64,000 bases of DNA from V1-33 sp964523105 (lineage in GTDB: Bacteria; Verrucomicrobiota; Verrucomicrobiia; Verrucomicrobiales; V1-33), in NCBI GenBank assembly GCA_964523105.1, contig CAZFZN010000016.1:1-64000 (forward strand), given 5' to 3'. Below the pieces are notes generated by a model. That model worked only from the letters and a program-made list of their open reading frames with translations. It was not told the DNA's origin and made no database searches. Shown one piece after another: positions 32,425 to 41,321 of the stretch. The position numbers and the translations under genes were made by a program. Within the stretch, counting starts at the first letter, position 1; each line of letters begins with the position of its first letter.

Positions 32425-35385
32425 TTATGGCGAGGCTGCCGCCAGGAGATTCTCGAGCATCTGCTTATCGGCAGGCGCGAGAGTTGCGCGCGAGGCCGGG
32501 GGATAAAACTCATTTGCGGCCCGCCCGGCCAGGCCGCGGGCCTCGAGAGCGGTGGGATCTTCGAGGTCTTTGCAGGCCACCACGACTTCGAGCAGTGGTT
32601 TGGCCCACACCACCGCAGGCCCGGCTGCCTCCCGGCAGGCGATGTAAACTTCCAGCAGTTTTGCGGCATGCTGGAGGGCGTCGGCCAGCAAACCGCATTC
32701 CCTTTGGAGGCGCTCGGCTTCCTTGAAGCTGTTGGGAATGGCCAACGGGTCTTCGAGAGCTCGAAACCAGCGTGCCTGCAGCAGTTGAGCCCTGTGTCTG
32801 AATGCCCGGAGGTTGGCCTCTACAGCCTTTTTCACATCCGAGGTGGCCAGTATGTTCGCCAGTCGCCGCTCCAGCGACCCTGCCGTCCACCGCCACCATT
32901 CCGCGGCGGGATTTCCTTCCGCCTGTTCGGCGCAGATCGTGAGGGCCTGTTCATAAGTTTCCACCGCTTTGTCAATTTCGCCTGCTTCGAGCCATTGCTG
33001 TGCGACTCCGTAGATCAAATTGCGCCAGCCGTCCTGTTCAGTCCGGGCGGCCGGTTGTCGTGTGACCAGAGCACGACCCTGAGCCAGCGCTTCCTTGAAG
33101 CATTCTACCGCGGCGTCTCGCTCACCTTTTTTGAGGAGGTCCGACCCCGCGCTTACCGCAGCCCCCATCCTGCTCAGGGTCCAGCTGCGCACCTCGGGGG
33201 CGAAGCTGCCGATCAGGGCAAGCCGCTCCCGGCGCCATGCCCGGTGCCGGGTGGCGAGTTCCGGGTCCCCGTTGTCATCGTAATACCGGGCCAGCGCCCA
33301 GTCGCTGTCCGAGAGTTTCAACTGCCAGTACCAGTTTAACTGATCGCGGTTTACCAGCAGGGACATCCACTCCTTCTCCATCAGAAGCGCCGCCTTGGCT
33401 TCGGCGTTCAGCGCATCGGCCTCCTCCCTGCGGCCGGCCTCCCGGCGGGCGTTTCCCTGACGCCGTAACACAGCCCCTATCCAGCCGGTGTTCTGCGCGA
33501 ATTCAAATTCCCATGCAGCATGCCGCGGACTGCGGTCGACGAGCGGCTTCATCAGATCGCGCGCCTCGGTGAAAATGGCCAGCGCACTGGACAGACGGAT
33601 CTCTTTGGCTTCGAGCGGCTCCTTGTCTTCGGGCGGATGGTGATTGAAGACTGCGGCGCCATATTTCCGCAGACTGGATGCAAGCTCAAGCGTGCGGCGA
33701 TCGTCCCCCGGGTCGCGATTCTGCCAGAGTCGGCACGAGGCGGCCGCAGACTGCGCGAACTTCAGAGCACGGTCGCTTTCCGATTCCTGCCGAGTGCAGA
33801 GGACTGAGCGGGTCCGGTCGATTTCATACTGAATGCGCAAGGCTTCGTTCAGGGGAAGTGCGCCGGGCTTCTCCAGCAGTGCAGTGGCGGAATCGAGAAG
33901 CCTGAACGCCTCCGAAAAGGAGGCCGTCTCCGAAGTAACATCGGCCAGGCGGCAGCGTGCTTCGAGCGCGAGAGTGAAGGCGGAGGTTTCTTCCGGCTGG
34001 CGGGTGTGGAGGGCGTCCATGCTGGAGATGACTTCGCGCAGCCGGGGAGCGGCGCCGGCATGGTCGCCTTTGGCCCAGAGAGCGGCGGCCCAGCGCAGCA
34101 GCAGACGGGCGCGGCGTTTGTAGCCGGTGTCGTCCATGGGACGATCCCGCTTTGCAGCTTCGGCGCAGGCGGTTTCGATCAACTCGAGGCGGCCGATGTC
34201 CATAAGGCCATCCGCGAAATCACCGATAAGGAATTCGCTGTGGGCGTCGGCGCGTTCGCGGGCGTCTCTTTCCGCGTTGAGGGCGCGGTTGAGTTCGATG
34301 TTTGTGAGGGCGAGCCATGTGCCGCCGCCGAGCACTGTGAGCACGAGTGCCGCCGCCAGACCTGCCACAGCCGGGCGGCGGCGGGCCCATGACCAGAGGC
34401 GGGCGGGGGTGCCGGCGCGGCGGGCGGCGACGGGTTCTCCGCGGAGCCAGCGGCGGAGGTCGTCGGCCACGTCTTTGGCGGAGGCGTAGCGGCGGCGCGG
34501 GTCTTTGGCGAGGCACGTCAGGCAGACGAGTTCGAGGTCGCGCGGGACGCGGGCGGCGAGAGTGGAGGGGCGCGCGGGTTCATCCTCGACGATTTTTTTC
34601 ACCAGCGCGGCCATGCCTTCCACCATGAAGGGCGGGCGGCCTGACAGAAGTTCGTAAAGGACGGCGCCGAGCCCGTAGATGTCGCTGGCGGTGGTGGCGG
34701 CTTTGGCGCCGCGGGAGGCGACTTCGGGTGCCATGTAGCAGGGAGTGCCGAGCACGGCGAGGGAGCGGGTGACGTGGCCGGTGCTGTCGAGCAGTTTGGC
34801 GAGTCCGAAGTCGGCGAGGAAGGCGTCACCCCGTTCGTCGAAGAGGATATTGGCCGGCTTGATGTCGCGGTGGAGCAGGCCGTGGCTGTGGGCGTGGTGG
34901 ACCGCATCCGCCATGCTGGTGATGAGCTGCGCCGCTTCCCGCGGATCGAAGCGCTGGCGTCGCAGGCTGAGCCGGGTGGCCAGCGTGCCGCCACTGGCCA
35001 GTTTCATGGTGAACCACGGGCGTCCGCCGGTGCTGCCCGACTGATAGAGCGGCAGGATTCCGGGGTGATCGAGTTCGGCGAGGGCGTGGACTTCCACGCG
35101 AAACCGCTGCATGAGGTCCGCATTTCTCTCATCGAGCGGCAGCAGCATTTTGAGCGCGACTTCGCGTTCCGGGTCGAATTGCCTCGCCTTGTAAACGATG
35201 CCCATGCCCCCGCGCGCGATCTCCTCCAGGATGGCGTGGCCGGCCACCTCCGGCAGCCCGAACACGGGCGTGTGGATCATGACCGTTTTGTCCTCCGCCA
35301 TGTTCCACAGACAGGCGGGGCAGATGCCCGCGCCGGGACCGTCGCCGGAGACGGGCTGACCGCAGTGATGGCAGTTGGCGGACAT
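32425..35385 (-). CDS. Serine/threonine protein kinase with membrane span and helical-repeat extracytoplasmic region
   Basis: The 986-residue protein starts with a zinc ribbon (C5, C8, C22, C25). A Hanks-type kinase follows (about 50-315), with ARGGMG loop, K79, HRDIKPAN at 172-179, DFG at 192-194 and APE at 219-221, all catalytic residues present. A membrane span lies near 339-360. The remaining 620 residues are helical, TPR-like (for example ALAQGRALVTRQPAARTEQDGWRN and AVETYEQALTICAEQA). Its gene follows an ECF sigma gene by 66 bp. It differs from the kinase at 1-2904 in lacking FHA and LRR parts and in keeping DFG. The target is unknown; the sigma factor is the obvious candidate. Confidence 0.9.
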   Translation of the reverse strand: MSANCHHCGQPVSGDGPGAGICPACLWNMAEDKTVMIHTPVFGLPEVAGHAILEEIARGGMGIVYKARQFDPEREVALKMLLPLDERNADLMQRFRVEVHALAELDHPGILPLYQSGSTGGRPWFTMKLASGGTLATRLSLRRQRFDPREAAQLITSMADAVHHAHSHGLLHRDIKPANILFDERGDAFLADFGLAKLLDSTGHVTRSLAVLGTPCYMAPEVASRGAKAATTASDIYGLGAVLYELLSGRPPFMVEGMAALVKKIVEDEPARPSTLAARVPRDLELVCLTCLAKDPRRRYASAKDVADDLRRWLRGEPVAARRAGTPARLWSWARRRPAVAGLAAALVLTVLGGGTWLALTNIELNRALNAERDARERADAHSEFLIGDFADGLMDIGRLELIETACAEAAKRDRPMDDTGYKRRARLLLRWAAALWAKGDHAGAAPRLREVISSMDALHTRQPEETSAFTLALEARCRLADVTSETASFSEAFRLLDSATALLEKPGALPLNEALRIQYEIDRTRSVLCTRQESESDRALKFAQSAAASCRLWQNRDPGDDRRTLELASSLRKYGAAVFNHHPPEDKEPLEAKEIRLSSALAIFTEARDLMKPLVDRSPRHAAWEFEFAQNTGWIGAVLRRQGNARREAGRREEADALNAEAKAALLMEKEWMSLLVNRDQLNWYWQLKLSDSDWALARYYDDNGDPELATRHRAWRRERLALIGSFAPEVRSWTLSRMGAAVSAGSDLLKKGERDAAVECFKEALAQGRALVTRQPAARTEQDGWRNLIYGVAQQWLEAGEIDKAVETYEQALTICAEQAEGNPAAEWWRWTAGSLERRLANILATSDVKKAVEANLRAFRHRAQLLQARWFRALEDPLAIPNSFKEAERLQRECGLLADALQHAAKLLEVYIACREAAGPAVVWAKPLLEVVVACKDLEDPTALEARGLAGRAANEFYPPASRATLAPADKQMLENLLAAASP

Positions 35386-35451
35386 GGTGGCGTGTGCTTC
35401 TTCTACTGAATAGCCGGTCCGGCCAAAATCGTTTCAAACTTTCCTTCGATT

Positions 35452-36159
35452 CTAGCCGCCCGCGCCGAGGACGCGCCGGAGCAGGGCCAGTTCTTCGTCC
35501 AGGTCTTCGCGCGAGCCGAGCGTGTTCGCGACCTCGGCGCGCAGGGCTTCGCGGAATTCGAGGCGCATCCGGTGGATCAGGGTGCGGACGTGTTCGGTGG
35601 TCAGGCCCAGTTCCGCCGCGGCTTCGGCATAACTGGGCGGCGGCGCCGCGCCGGGGAGGAATTTCCGCAGCACGGCAAAGCGCGCCGCCTGCACCGGCAC
35701 GGCGGCGGTATTGACCTCGAGCCGCTGCAGGGCGGCGTCGGTCACGGCGCAGGCCCAGGCGTAGTCGAAGGCGCCGGTGGCTTCCTCCGGCACGCCAGGT
35801 TCGAGATTCTGCTCCGCGAGCAGGTCGAGGTCCATCAGCGGCACTCCGGCGCCGCGCTTGGTGCAGCGCGAGGAACGAAGCCAGTTCAGCAGAGCCCGGT
35901 TGGCAATACTCAGCAGATAGGTGCGAAACCGGCCCTTCACGGCATCCGCATGCCGCCAGATGCCCTGCTGCGCCAGCTTGGCGAAGAGAATCTGGGTCAT
36001 GTCTTCAGCATCCTCCCACGCCGGCAGCCGGCTCCGGAAAAAGGACAGCACGGGAGCGCGGTAACGCCGGCAAAGTTCCTCCAGCGCATCGCGCCCGGCA
36101 CGGTCGCCATTGATGCTGGCGATGGCCAGCAGGCTCCAGTGCGTGGTCGGGAAGGACAT
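35452..36159 (-). CDS. ECF-type sigma-70 family RNA polymerase sigma factor
   Basis: The 235-residue protein begins MSFPTTHWSLLAIASINGD. Region 2 is seen near WEDAEDMTQILFAKLA and KGRFRTYLLSIANRALLNWLR (about 48-95), and region 4 near SYAEAAAELGLTTEHVRTLIHRMRLEF (about 176-203). The arrangement (sigma then kinase on the same strand) matches the pair at 1-3643, and the two sigma proteins share the TTxWSL start and the RFRTxLLxxA region, so they are paralogues. No anti-sigma gene is adjacent. Confidence 0.88.
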   Translation of the reverse strand: MSFPTTHWSLLAIASINGDRAGRDALEELCRRYRAPVLSFFRSRLPAWEDAEDMTQILFAKLAQQGIWRHADAVKGRFRTYLLSIANRALLNWLRSSRCTKRGAGVPLMDLDLLAEQNLEPGVPEEATGAFDYAWACAVTDAALQRLEVNTAAVPVQAARFAVLRKFLPGAAPPPSYAEAAAELGLTTEHVRTLIHRMRLEFREALRAEVANTLGSREDLDEELALLRRVLGAGG

Positions 36160-36259
36160 GCCCCCTGACTTATCCGGCGCGCTGCTCCCCGTGAAGTCAT
36201 TTTTTGCGGAAAATGTCAGCAGGGGGGCGGCGGCACTGCACGGATACTCTGTCCGGGGA

Positions 36260-36751
36260 TCAGGCCGCGGGCACCGGCAGCGGAATGATGAATTTCCCGT
36301 CTTTCTCCGCCACCGGGAGCGTGGCGGTGGAAGTGCTTTCGCTCTCCGCAGTGTCCTCTTTCATGGTGACCACGAGTTTCTTCGTCGGAACGATGGGAAG
36401 TTTGCAGGACTTGCCGTCGGGCATGGGCAGGGCCTCGTTGAACTTGGCGAGTTCCCCGGCGGTGGGGCTTTCCAGCTTCACGTCCACCAGTTTGGCGCCG
36501 GCGGGGATGTCGCGCATCATTTTGAAGAACTCGACCACTTCCGCCGGCGTGCCGTCGGCGAGGAGGAAGGAGTCGAGCGTCTTGGTGTCGGCGGTTTCCA
36601 GAGCTTTGCGATAGGCGTCGAGGAAAGCCTGCTCGCCGGAGGAGGCTGAACTCGATACGGCCGGGGCCTGGTCCCGGTGGTCGCTGCAGCCGGTGTTAAG
36701 CAGGATCATGGCGGCAGAGGTGCAGCAGGCGAAGCGGAGAATGGATTTCAT
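36260..36751 (-). CDS. Lipoprotein of unknown function
   Basis: A 163-residue protein with a lipoprotein signal: MKSILRFACCTSAAMILLNTGCSDH, with Cys at the lipobox LNTGC. The mature part is compact (about 140 residues), with a helical start (SGEQAFLDAYRKALETADTKTLDSFLLADG) and a strand-rich end. That pattern resembles small NTF2/DUF4864-like folds, although I cannot assign one. It stands alone on its strand, 101 bp after the sigma start at 36159. The start at 36751 was chosen because it begins the signal. Confidence 0.7.
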   Translation of the reverse strand: MKSILRFACCTSAAMILLNTGCSDHRDQAPAVSSSASSGEQAFLDAYRKALETADTKTLDSFLLADGTPAEVVEFFKMMRDIPAGAKLVDVKLESPTAGELAKFNEALPMPDGKSCKLPIVPTKKLVVTMKEDTAESESTSTATLPVAEKDGKFIIPLPVPAA

Positions 36752-37165
36752 GATGGCGGGTTTGTGGATTGATGTTTGATGATGCGGCCGAACCGGTCCG
36801 CGGCATTCTCCTCGCCTGCTTTCCGGCAACCGGGTATGCGACCAAAGTCCCAACAGGGGAGGACTTTGGACGGATGCCTGAGCCCTGTCTCCGCTTTGTC
36901 AGAATTTGCAGCCTGACCCCTAATGCCTAATTCCCGGATTGCAAAACAGTTTTCCGTTACCCCGACAGAGCACCGTTTCTTTCCTCTCAGAACAGCGTAC
37001 TGGCAGACAGGGTCTGCAGACATGCGCAGAGTGTGCGCTGATCTTCGGGGATGGTCAAGGTTTCATTGGTCATATGGTGCAGCAGTGATGCTTAACGGGC
37101 AGAGCTGGCGGCCACCACAATTCAGTTTCCAGTCGCGTGCTGCCGGGTATATGTCTCGAACGCAC
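36752..37165. other. Intergenic region without a supportable gene
   Basis: These 414 bases separate the divergent lipoprotein gene and the small exported-protein gene. A minus frame (36748-37023) and a plus extension of the next gene (from 36923) are open, but neither has a signal, a family pattern or a ribosome site. Lower GC near 36900-37000 may mark promoters. I see no RNA gene or repeat here. Confidence 0.5.
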
Positions 37166-37891
37166 ATGAAAACCCACGCCTTGGTCACCGCCGCTGCGGT
37201 TCTGCTGCTCGCTGCAGGCGTATGGAGTGTCCTTCGACTATGCACTTTTTCGACGCCACCGCCCGAGTCGAAATGGTGTGAGCAACTTTCCTCGCACAAT
37301 GCCGGGAAAAGAACCCAAGCCTACCGAAAACTGGCGCAGTTGTGGGAAGCAGAGTGGAGGACTGATTCACACGAGGGCATTGGGAGTGAGAATCTCCCGC
37401 CTGATGAATTTGTTCTTATCGTCGTGGACTCACTGCGTTCCGAGGCTGATCCCTGGGTCGTTTTGTCCGGCCTGACGGCCTTGGTCTATGCCCCTGGACA
37501 CCGGGATTCACGGGCGCAGTTTGAAACTCTGGTCGCATCGTTAGCCATGAAGCAGATGGATGAACGTGTCAGAGTTTGGATAAAGGGTTCGTGCGCTCTT
37601 CTTCTGTGGGATTTCGATGCGCTGCGGGGTCTTCCTCCGTCCGCGCGCGCAATCACTTTGGTGCGGGAAACACTCGCCGAGGACTGTTACCCTGAATCTG
37701 TGCGTCTCATGCTTTTGTCTTTGCAGGGAATGAAGAGCGATCTGCTGCCGCTGAAGGATGCTATTGCGGCGTTGCAGGAGTTTCCGGAAGCGGATGTGAG
37801 AGGGTTGGCCGCGATGATGCTGAACCAAATGGAGTTGCCAATCACGCCTGAGGAACGTCGGGAGCGATCGCTCATTCCCGGCATCGACTAG
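37166..37891 (+). CDS. Exported or membrane-anchored helical-repeat protein of unknown function
   Basis: From the ATG at 37166 the 241-residue product starts with a hydrophobic segment (MKTHALVTAAAVLLLAAGVWSVL). HEAT-like helical pairs follow (NAGKRTQAYRKLAQLWEAEW, DEFVLIVVDSLRSEADPWVVLSGL, VRLMLLSLQGMKSDLLPLKDA). Such repeats usually bind other proteins. The frame extends upstream to 36923 but without a credible N-terminus; another ATG lies at 37151. No named family is recognised. It converges on rimO, whose stop is 14 bases away. Confidence 0.6.
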   Translation: MKTHALVTAAAVLLLAAGVWSVLRLCTFSTPPPESKWCEQLSSHNAGKRTQAYRKLAQLWEAEWRTDSHEGIGSENLPPDEFVLIVVDSLRSEADPWVVLSGLTALVYAPGHRDSRAQFETLVASLAMKQMDERVRVWIKGSCALLLWDFDALRGLPPSARAITLVRETLAEDCYPESVRLMLLSLQGMKSDLLPLKDAIAALQEFPEADVRGLAAMMLNQMELPITPEERRERSLIPGID

Positions 37892-37904
37892 CGGGTGATG
37901 CCGT

Positions 37905-39272
37905 TCACCGCGCCGCCACCAGATCGTAGCCGCGCCAGTCTTTAATGGTCACGTCGGCGAAGCTGCCGGCGGGGATTTTCTTATCCACCATCACCGTGCC
38001 GTCGATTTCGGGCGCGTCCCATTCGGTGCGGGCGGTGCCGGGCTTTTCCACGAGCACGCGGTGCTTTTTACCGACCTGCTCCGCGTTGAGCTCCTCGGCG
38101 ATGACCTGCAGTTCGCGCATGGCGCGGTTCCAGCGGCTTTCGATGGTCTTGTGGTGGACCTTGTCGTCGAACTTGTAGGCCTTCGTGCCTTCTTCGCGGC
38201 TGTAGCGGAAGACGCCGGCGCGCTCGAATCTCGTCTCGCGGATGAAGTCGAGGAGTTCGGCAAAGTCCTCTTCGGTTTCGCCGGGGAAGCCGACGATGAA
38301 CGTGGTGCGGATGGCGATGCCGGGAATGCCGGCGCGGATTCTCCGGATGAGGTCGCGAATGTAATCGCCGCCGGTCTCGCGCTGCATGATTTTCAGCATG
38401 CGGTCGCTGATGTGCTGCAGCGGCATGTCCACATAGCGCGCGACTTTCGGGCATTCGGCGATGGTTTGGATCAGTTCGTCGCTCCAATGAGCGGGGTGGG
38501 TGTAGAGCAGGCGAATCCAGAAGTCGCCGGGGATGTCGTTGAGCGCGCGCAGCAGCGTGGCCAGCGATTCGCCGCGCGTGCTGTCCACCGGGCTGCGCGG
38601 GTTCGGGCGCGCCTCGGTCCACTTGTCCATACCGAAATAAGTCAGGTCCTGGCTGATGAGATTGATCTCCTTCACGCCGCTCTTCACCAGCTGCTCCACT
38701 TCCTTCACCACGCTCTCCTGCGTGCGGCTGCGGTGACGGCCGCGAATTTTCGGGATGATGCAGAACGAGCAGGTGTGGTTGCAGCCCTCCGCCACTTTGA
38801 CATACGCGAAGTGCCCTGGCGTGAGACGGAAGCGCGGCGTGTCGTAGTCGGGAATGTAGCGCGGCTGCTTCGTCACCAGATTGTCAGGCTGGTCCTCCGT
38901 CTTCGCTTTGCCCATCAGCCCCTCGATGATCGGCGCCACCTGTGTGATCTGATCCAGCCCGATGAACGCGTCCACTTCCGGCATCAATCCTGGCAGTTCC
39001 TTGCTGAATCGCTGCGAGAGGCAGCCGGCGACGATGATTTTCTGCTTTTTGCGCTTCGTGTCCGTGGCGCGCCCGTCCACAGCGTCCTGCACGGTGCCGA
39101 TGCTCTCGCGCTTCGCCATGTCGATGAACGAGCAGGTGTTCACGATGAGCACATCCGCCTCGCGTTCATGCGGCGTCATTTCCATGCCGGCCTCGCGGAG
39201 GTGGCCGATCATGATTTCGCTGTCGATGAGATTTTTGGCGCAGCCGAGGCTGACGAGGCCGACTTTGATCAT
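37905..39272 (-). CDS. rimO: Ribosomal protein S12 methylthiotransferase RimO
   Basis: RimO is a radical-SAM enzyme that methylthiolates an aspartate of ribosomal protein S12. The 455-residue product starts MIKVGLVSLGCAKNLIDSE. The first cluster site uses C10, C46 (in VNTCSFID) and the cysteine of VAGCLSQR. The radical-SAM motif is CNHTCSFCIIP (about 148-158). A C-terminal TRAM domain ends VTIKDWRGYDLVAAR. The ATG at 39272 is clear. An open extension to 39587 is made of translated repeat units (GPHSP repeated) and is rejected. The gene is divergent from the ACP gene. Confidence 0.93.
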   Translation of the reverse strand: MIKVGLVSLGCAKNLIDSEIMIGHLREAGMEMTPHEREADVLIVNTCSFIDMAKRESIGTVQDAVDGRATDTKRKKQKIIVAGCLSQRFSKELPGLMPEVDAFIGLDQITQVAPIIEGLMGKAKTEDQPDNLVTKQPRYIPDYDTPRFRLTPGHFAYVKVAEGCNHTCSFCIIPKIRGRHRSRTQESVVKEVEQLVKSGVKEINLISQDLTYFGMDKWTEARPNPRSPVDSTRGESLATLLRALNDIPGDFWIRLLYTHPAHWSDELIQTIAECPKVARYVDMPLQHISDRMLKIMQRETGGDYIRDLIRRIRAGIPGIAIRTTFIVGFPGETEEDFAELLDFIRETRFERAGVFRYSREEGTKAYKFDDKVHHKTIESRWNRAMRELQVIAEELNAEQVGKKHRVLVEKPGTARTEWDAPEIDGTVMVDKKIPAGSFADVTIKDWRGYDLVAAR

Positions 39273-39370
39273 GGGAATTTGGGAAAACGGGCGCGCACCA
39301 TGCACGCCCCGCCGGGGAGGGAAAGTCGGAAGGTTGCCGCCGGGCGCACGAGGCAGGTGGTCCGTCCTCG

Positions 39371-39468
39371 TGGTCCGCACAGTCCACTGTGCGGCTGAGG
39401 CTCTACCGCACAGGGGACTGTGCGGACCACCGGGACTGTGCGGACCAACGGGACTGTGCGGACCACGG
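39371..39468. repeat. Repeat cluster built on GGACTGTGCGGACCA between rimO and the ACP gene
   Basis: Three tandem 18-base units start at 39415, 39433 and 39451. An inverted copy (TGGTCCGCACAGTCC) lies at 39371-39385. A nested hairpin (CTGTGCGG/CCGCACAG) lies between. The rest of the 286-base gap (39273-39558) shows nothing else. There are no unique spacers, so it is not a CRISPR. Confidence 0.85.
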
Positions 39469-39558
39469 GAAATCAGCTTTCCGAAGCAGCAATCGCCGTT
39501 AAGGACCGAAGAACGCAGACACGTCCGGCGTCTGCGCGCGCTTTCCCCATTGTCCCCG

Positions 39559-39933
39559 ATGCCCACGCCTGCTGCATTCGCCAACAAGACCGCCGGTCAG
39601 ATCCGTGAGGAACTGCGCGGATTGCCGGAGAGCACAGTGGCGGCGGCGTTGCGGTATCACGGCGACGGGCGCATCGAGTCGTTCTTCGAGATGCTGCCGG
39701 GCATGATCGTGTTCCACCTGCCGCGCGGTGCGCCCCCGCCGCCGGATCCGCTGCACGACGGGCTGCGGCTGACGCAGGACACCGGGCTCGACTCGCTCGC
39801 CCTGATGGAAATGGCGTTCAAGCTGGACGAACTGCTCGGTGTCAGGATCGAGTCCGCGGACTTGAAGGGTACCGCGACGGTGGGCGAACTGAAGGCGCTA
39901 CTGCAGGACAAACTCAGTCAGGAGCCGTCATGA
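39559..39933 (+). CDS. Acyl carrier protein with N-terminal extension
   Basis: The last 75 residues match an acyl carrier protein. The phosphopantetheine serine is in TGLDSLALMEMAFKLDELLGV (DSL motif near residue 80), followed by the typical VGELKALLQDKL helix. The first 60 residues are an unusual extension containing a hydrophobic FFEMLPGMIVFHLPRG segment. The stop overlaps the ketosynthase start in ATGA (39930-39933), so the two are translationally coupled. It is too specialised to be the main fatty-acid ACP; a small dedicated lipid or polyketide-like product is a fair inference. Confidence 0.8.
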   Translation: MPTPAAFANKTAGQIREELRGLPESTVAAALRYHGDGRIESFFEMLPGMIVFHLPRGAPPPPDPLHDGLRLTQDTGLDSLALMEMAFKLDELLGVRIESADLKGTATVGELKALLQDKLSQEPS

Positions 39934-41192
39934 ATGCCACCCCTGTGATCACGGGACTTGGGTTCGTCACAAGCATCGGAAATTCCCGGCGCGAGGTGGC
40001 GGAGTCGCTGCGCGAACTGCGGCACGGCCTGACGCCGTGGCATCCGGCGGACGGCGTGAACACCGCGGTGCCTCTCGCCGGGCAGTTGCGGGGTTTCGAC
40101 GTGCAGTCCACCAATCCCGCGGCGTGGTCATGGCCGGCGGAGTGTGATCTTCATCCGGCGGAAGTCCGGGCCATGCCGCCGCACGGCGTGTATGCCCTGG
40201 CGGCGGTGCGTCAGGCTCTCGCGGAGGCCGGACTGGAATGCGGGGCGCTGCGGGACGGGGCCACGGGGCTTTACGGCGCGTCCGGCGGCTCGCCGCGCAT
40301 GACGCACTATCATCTGGGAAAACTGGAGGCATCCGGCTGGTCGAAGGGCCACCCTCACTGCGTCATCAGTTCCGTCGCCGGCGCGCTCAATTTTCACCTC
40401 GGCACGCTGCTGGGCATCCGCGGCGCCAGCTGCGGGTTCGTTTCCGCCTGCGCGTCGGGCAGCCATGCGCTCGGTTTTGCCGCGGACGAAATCCGGCTGG
40501 GACGTCAGGAACGGATGATCGTCGTGGCGGCGGAGGACTTGAATGCGGAAAGCCTGCTGCCATTTCTGAGCATGGGCGTGCTCAGTCAGGGCGATGATCC
40601 TGTCAAAGCCGCGCGACCGTTCGACAAGGCCCGGGAGGGCTTTGTCGGCACGGGTGGTGCGGTGGCGCTGGTGGTGGAGAGCGCCACCGCCGCGGAGCGC
40701 CGCAACGCGAGGCCGATGGCGCGCCTTGCCGGCTGGGGGCAATGCTGCGACGGTCATCATCCCGCGCTGCCGCATCCGGAGGGCCGTGGTCTCGCCGATG
40801 CCATGCGGCTGGCGCTGCGGGATGCCGGGATTGCACCGGACGCCGTCGAGCATGTGAATGCGCACGGCACCGGCACGCAGGCCGGCGACCGCGCGGAGGC
40901 GAAGGCATTGCGCGCCGTGTTTGGCGACGAAATCCGGCCGCCGCTTTGCAGCACCAAGGCCCTCACGGGGCACGGGCTGTCCCTCTCGGGCGCGATGGAG
41001 GCGGCGTTTTGCGTGCTGGGCATGGATGAGGGGTTCATTCCCGGCCAGGCGCATCTGGTGGAGCCGGATGAAGATACGGCGCTGCTGCACCTGCCGCACG
41101 CAACGCTCGACCGGCGCCCCCGCGTCGTCCTCAACAACAGCAGCGGCTTCGGCGGCAGCAATGTGGCGCACGTGTTTCTGCCGCCGGAGTGA
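39930..41192 (+). CDS. Beta-ketoacyl-ACP synthase (KAS II-like)
   Basis: A 420-residue ketosynthase that would condense an acyl starter with malonyl-ACP. The catalytic cysteine is in VSACASGSHALGFA (about residue 172). The two active-site histidines are in NAHGTGTQAGD (about 309) and LTGHGLSLSG (about 348). NNSSGFGGSNVAHVFL closes the fold. It is coupled to the upstream ACP by a 4-base overlap. No reductase, dehydratase or other ketosynthase lies near, so the pathway is incomplete here. Similar ACP-KS pairs occur in aryl-polyene and related clusters, but that assignment is not supported by the neighbours. Confidence 0.88.
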   Translation: MNATPVITGLGFVTSIGNSRREVAESLRELRHGLTPWHPADGVNTAVPLAGQLRGFDVQSTNPAAWSWPAECDLHPAEVRAMPPHGVYALAAVRQALAEAGLECGALRDGATGLYGASGGSPRMTHYHLGKLEASGWSKGHPHCVISSVAGALNFHLGTLLGIRGASCGFVSACASGSHALGFAADEIRLGRQERMIVVAAEDLNAESLLPFLSMGVLSQGDDPVKAARPFDKAREGFVGTGGAVALVVESATAAERRNARPMARLAGWGQCCDGHHPALPHPEGRGLADAMRLALRDAGIAPDAVEHVNAHGTGTQAGDRAEAKALRAVFGDEIRPPLCSTKALTGHGLSLSGAMEAAFCVLGMDEGFIPGQAHLVEPDEDTALLHLPHATLDRRPRVVLNNSSGFGGSNVAHVFLPPE

Positions 41193-41321
41193 GCATGCTG
41201 AACGGAGGTATGCGGCATCACCGTTTTCTCATAATTGCCCCGCGGGGCCGCTGTTTTCAAAGCTTGCCCTGACGCGGGCGCGGGGTCAAAATGTTCCGTT
41301 CAATTCAACCCCTCCCATCCC

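Noticed and set aside
36748..37023. Possible 91-codon minus-strand gene
   Set aside because: It overlaps the lipoprotein start by a few bases, has no recognisable fold and lacks a ribosome site.
39415..39468. Three evenly spaced 18-base repeats that could suggest a CRISPR array
   Set aside because: Units are directly adjacent with no unique spacers, and no cas genes are nearby.
39273..39587. N-terminal extension of RimO
   Set aside because: It is translated intergenic repeat (GPHSP iterations) and the conserved protein starts at 39272.
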